This document shows, one piece after another, positions 4,629 to 6,967 of a DNA stretch of 6,967 nt; position 1 is the stretch's first letter; each line of letters begins with the position of its first letter. Position numbers and translations under genes: made by a program. The notes under the pieces were generated by a model. The model was not told where the DNA came from and made no database searches. It saw nothing but the letters and a program-made list of their open reading frames with translations. Source of the stretch: Deinococcus sp. (GTDB lineage Bacteria > Deinococcota > Deinococci > JACQHA01); contig JACQHA010000348.1 in the NCBI GenBank assembly GCA_016199255.1, positions 1-6,967 of the forward strand. The letters are read 5' to 3'.

Positions 4629-6967
4629 GTGAAAAAACTGTTAGTACTGGCACTAGCCCTGGTCCTGAGTGGAACGGCTCTGGCCCAGGTCCCTGGCGTT
4701 GGGTTCGTGACCATAGCGGATATCAACAACCCCGCCGTGTTCCCGGACCTGGGGCTGAACCGGTTCGGCCGTGCTGCCGCCATCCTCTTGGCGCAGCTTG
4801 GTATTGTCACTGGCTTCCCCGATGGCACCTTTGCCCCATTTGAGGGCGCCACCCGTGAGCAGGTAGCGGCCATTATCCAGCGCCTGCTGTCCACTATTGT
4901 GGCCAGCATGCGGCCCAGCCTCCTGGCCCCTGGCCAGCTGGCCGGCACCCTGAGCCCGGAGCGGATCCTGGAAGGCCTGAGCATGCTCAACCAGGACGAG
5001 CAGGATGCCGCCATCGCCCAGCTGGCTGCTGCGGTTCAAGCGCTCCAGGGCAGCGTGGTCACCGCTGCTGACCTGGCGGCGGTGCAGGACATTGCGGTGT
5101 CCGCCCAGGCTGATGCCGTAGCGCTGGCCCAGCGGGTGGCCGACCTCGAAGGGGCCAGAGTGGCCAATGAGGCCCGGATCACCGCTCTCGAGAACCTGGC
5201 GGCCGACGCTGCCGCGGCCATTGCTGCGCTGCAGGCCCAGACTGAGGGCAACACCAACGATATTGCCGCCATTCGGGACTTTGTGATCCTGCTGCGCCAG
5301 GACATTGTAGACCTGCAGCAGGCCACTGCCGACCTGGCTGCTGCCCTAGAGGCCGCCGGCCGGTTTGCGGCGGCGGAGCAGGTGCAGCAGATCCTGGACC
5401 AGCTCAGCGCCCTGCGCAGTGCCCTGGACCAGACCAACGCCGAGGTAGGGGCGATCAATAACCTGATCTTCCTGATCAACACCGACCTGCGCACGGCCCG
5501 GGGCGACATCATCCAGCTGGGCCGCCGGGTGGGCGACCTGGAGGGCGCGGTAAGCGGCCTGGATGGCCGGGTGTCTACTGCTGAGGCGAACATTGCCGCC
5601 AACAGCGCCGACATTGCCGCCCTGCAGACCTTCGTGACCCTGCTACGGGTAGACGTAGACGAGCACACCGACCGCATCAACGCCATTGAGGCGGTGAACG
5701 CCGCCCAGGACGTCGAGATCGCCCGGATTGACGCGGAGTTCACCGTGAATGGCACGCTCACCATCACGTTCCTGAGCGTGTTTGTCAATGACAACGGTGG
5801 CCCTGGTGGCCTGCCCTTCTCGGCTGGCCCACCGCGCCAGTTCGACGACATCCGGCGCGACACTGACTTTGACACCAGCGTGGACACTGCCGTAGGCTCG
5901 CCTGTGTCAGATGCTGGTGGCACCAGTGCGGTAGAGATCACCCAGGGGTCTACCTTTGGCGCGACGGTGAGTCTGAGCTTCGATCTCACCACCGCCAGCG
6001 GCACGCCCATCAACCTGACTCTCACCCAGACGTCTGAGTTCCCTGGCGGCTTAGGCGGCCCGACCTTTGCCCTGACTGGCATCTCCTTCCAGGTAGGCAA
6101 TGCCTCTGTCATGTTCGGCGATGACATTGCCCTGGACCACGGCCTGGGTGTTGTCACCAACGACTTCCCCGGCATAGTCGCCAGCCTGGGTCTGGATAGC
6201 ATTAGCGCCAGCATCGCGCTGCTGCGCACTGGTGCTGAGAACACTGGTGTGGCCGACGAGAACCCCCGGCACCTGTTCGCCGCCGGGATCACTGCCAACT
6301 TCAACCCCACCATCAGCGCCTTCATCGCTGACCAGCGCTGCCTGACCGAGTTCGGCCACGCGAACTGCGGCGCCAGCAACGGTTCCTTGGGCTTCCCAGA
6401 CCCGTTGAACCAGGACGAGACCCAGGTAGCCGGCGTCTCCATCTCCGGCCTGAACTTCCTGGGCTTCGAGCTGGCCACTGGCCTGGTGGTCTCCTCCTTC
6501 GACAGCAACCCGACTGGTGGATTCGCTGACGACTCGCCCGACGGCACCGACTCGCTGTTTGCTATCAACCTCAGCACCGACAGCCTGTTTGGCCTGGGCA
6601 TTGGGCTAGATCTCACCCAGTTCAACATCAGCGCCTTCCGGACTGATGGCACCAGCCCTGACGTCAGAAAGGGTCTGCTGCATGAGGACGGCTCCGACTA
6701 TGCCGAGAGCATCGGCAGCTTCCCGGTCGGTGGCCACTTCAATGCCGTTGGTGTCGACCTGGGTGTCGGCATCTTTGGCATCAATGTGGGCTTCCTGAGC
6801 GCCTCTGAGAACGACCCCACTGCCGCTGGCTCTGGGCTGGATCCGTTCCTGCAGAACGGCGCCATGGCCGGCGCGGTCAACCTCACCTTGATCACCGTCG
6901 GCCTGGAGAGCCCACTGGACCTGGGCATCCTGACCCTCGACCCCAGCTTCGAGCAGCGCTCTGAGAC
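4629..6967 (+). CDS. slpA: SlpA-like S-layer/outer-membrane protein (SLH, coiled coil, beta-barrel), 3'-truncated
   Basis: This is a probable abundant envelope protein linking the outer layer to the peptidoglycan. The frame is open to the window end (779 codons, no stop), so the C-terminus is missing. Residues 1-19 are a signal peptide (KK, hydrophobic core, ALA before Q20); no lipobox Cys is seen. Residues about 38-90 form a single SLH domain: FPDLGLNRFG, GIVTGFPDGTF, ATREQVAAIIQRLL. Residues about 120-370 are an Ala/Leu/Asp-rich coiled coil with repeated units. From about 371 (FTVNGTLTITFLSVF) the protein turns into alternating beta-strands with Gly/Asp-rich loops, as expected for an outer-membrane beta-barrel. 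C571 and C580 may form a disulphide. The GTG start is chosen because it gives a proper signal peptide, and GGGGG at 4617-4621 lies 7 nt upstream; in-frame GTGs upstream (4563 and near 4599) would bury it. The domain order matches Deinococcus-Thermus SlpA; Deinococcus SlpA is over 1,100 aa, so several hundred residues may remain. Confidence 0.87.
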   Translation, partial: MKKLLVLALALVLSGTALAQVPGVGFVTIADINNPAVFPDLGLNRFGRAAAILLAQLGIVTGFPDGTFAPFEGATREQVAAIIQRLLSTIVASMRPSLLAPGQLAGTLSPERILEGLSMLNQDEQDAAIAQLAAAVQALQGSVVTAADLAAVQDIAVSAQADAVALAQRVADLEGARVANEARITALENLAADAAAAIAALQAQTEGNTNDIAAIRDFVILLRQDIVDLQQATADLAAALEAAGRFAAAEQVQQILDQLSALRSALDQTNAEVGAINNLIFLINTDLRTARGDIIQLGRRVGDLEGAVSGLDGRVSTAEANIAANSADIAALQTFVTLLRVDVDEHTDRINAIEAVNAAQDVEIARIDAEFTVNGTLTITFLSVFVNDNGGPGGLPFSAGPPRQFDDIRRDTDFDTSVDTAVGSPVSDAGGTSAVEITQGSTFGATVSLSFDLTTASGTPINLTLTQTSEFPGGLGGPTFALTGISFQVGNASVMFGDDIALDHGLGVVTNDFPGIVASLGLDSISASIALLRTGAENTGVADENPRHLFAAGITANFNPTISAFIADQRCLTEFGHANCGASNGSLGFPDPLNQDETQVAGVSISGLNFLGFELATGLVVSSFDSNPTGGFADDSPDGTDSLFAINLSTDSLFGLGIGLDLTQFNISAFRTDGTSPDVRKGLLHEDGSDYAESIGSFPVGGHFNAVGVDLGVGIFGINVGFLSASENDPTAAGSGLDPFLQNGAMAGAVNLTLITVGLESPLDLGILTLDPSFEQRSE

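Noticed and set aside
5036..6652. 538-codon open frame on the - strand
   Set aside because: It is antisense to the S-layer gene. The C-rich third positions of that gene remove stops from this frame, and the product is Ser/Arg/Ala-rich without any recognisable domain.
1..6967. CRISPR arrays, tRNA or rRNA genes, insertion sequences
   Set aside because: I saw no regularly spaced direct repeats, cloverleaf-like sequence, rRNA core motifs, transposase motifs or terminal inverted repeats by eye on either strand.

Overview
The window looks like chromosomal DNA of a GC-rich bacterium, most likely a member of the Deinococcota (Deinococcus-Thermus-Truepera group). The main reason is the last gene. It encodes a signal peptide, one SLH domain, a long coiled coil and then a beta-strand-rich region, which is the architecture of the SlpA S-layer/outer-membrane proteins of that phylum. 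This placement is inference; the genus cannot be told from the window, and other SLH-bearing diderm phyla are not excluded.

Bases 1-4245 hold a tightly packed, five-gene operon on the + strand: murJ (5' end cut off by the window), yggS, divIVA, yggU (DUF167), and a two-domain gene joining a LipM/LplA-type acyl-transfer domain to a YrdC/Sua5 (TsaC) domain. Gaps between genes are 1, 12 and about 11 nt, and the last junction is a TAATG overlap, so translational coupling is likely. No promoter for the operon lies inside the window. The products serve lipid II export (MurJ), pyridoxal phosphate homeostasis (YggS), polar/septal scaffolding (DivIVA), an unknown role (YggU), and lipoate attachment plus tRNA t6A synthesis (the fusion). 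yggS next to divIVA resembles a shortened form of the Firmicutes ylmE-sepF-ylmG-ylmH-divIVA cluster. yggS near yggU recalls the yggS-yggT-yggU order of enterobacteria.

Bases 4246-4628 are non-coding as far as I can tell and are rich in signals. Two imperfect hairpins follow the operon. Next comes a near-consensus housekeeping promoter (TTGACA, 17 nt, TACGAT) with a small inverted repeat over its start point. After it lies a leader of about 215 nt with strong Shine-Dalgarno-like purine tracts, a possible short upstream ORF, a GC-rich hairpin, and a five-codon ORF whose stop overlaps the next start.

Bases 4629-6967 are the first 779 codons of the S-layer-like gene, which runs off the right edge. 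Its codon use is strongly biased towards C/G-ending codons, as expected for an abundant surface protein. The window thus places cell-wall precursor export and a polarity scaffold beside the main envelope protein.

Points most worth a second look are the LipM-YrdC fusion with a possible internal start, the loss of a normally critical arginine in MurJ, a shortened membrane-binding loop in DivIVA, a possible ATC start for yggU, and the elaborate leader of the S-layer gene.
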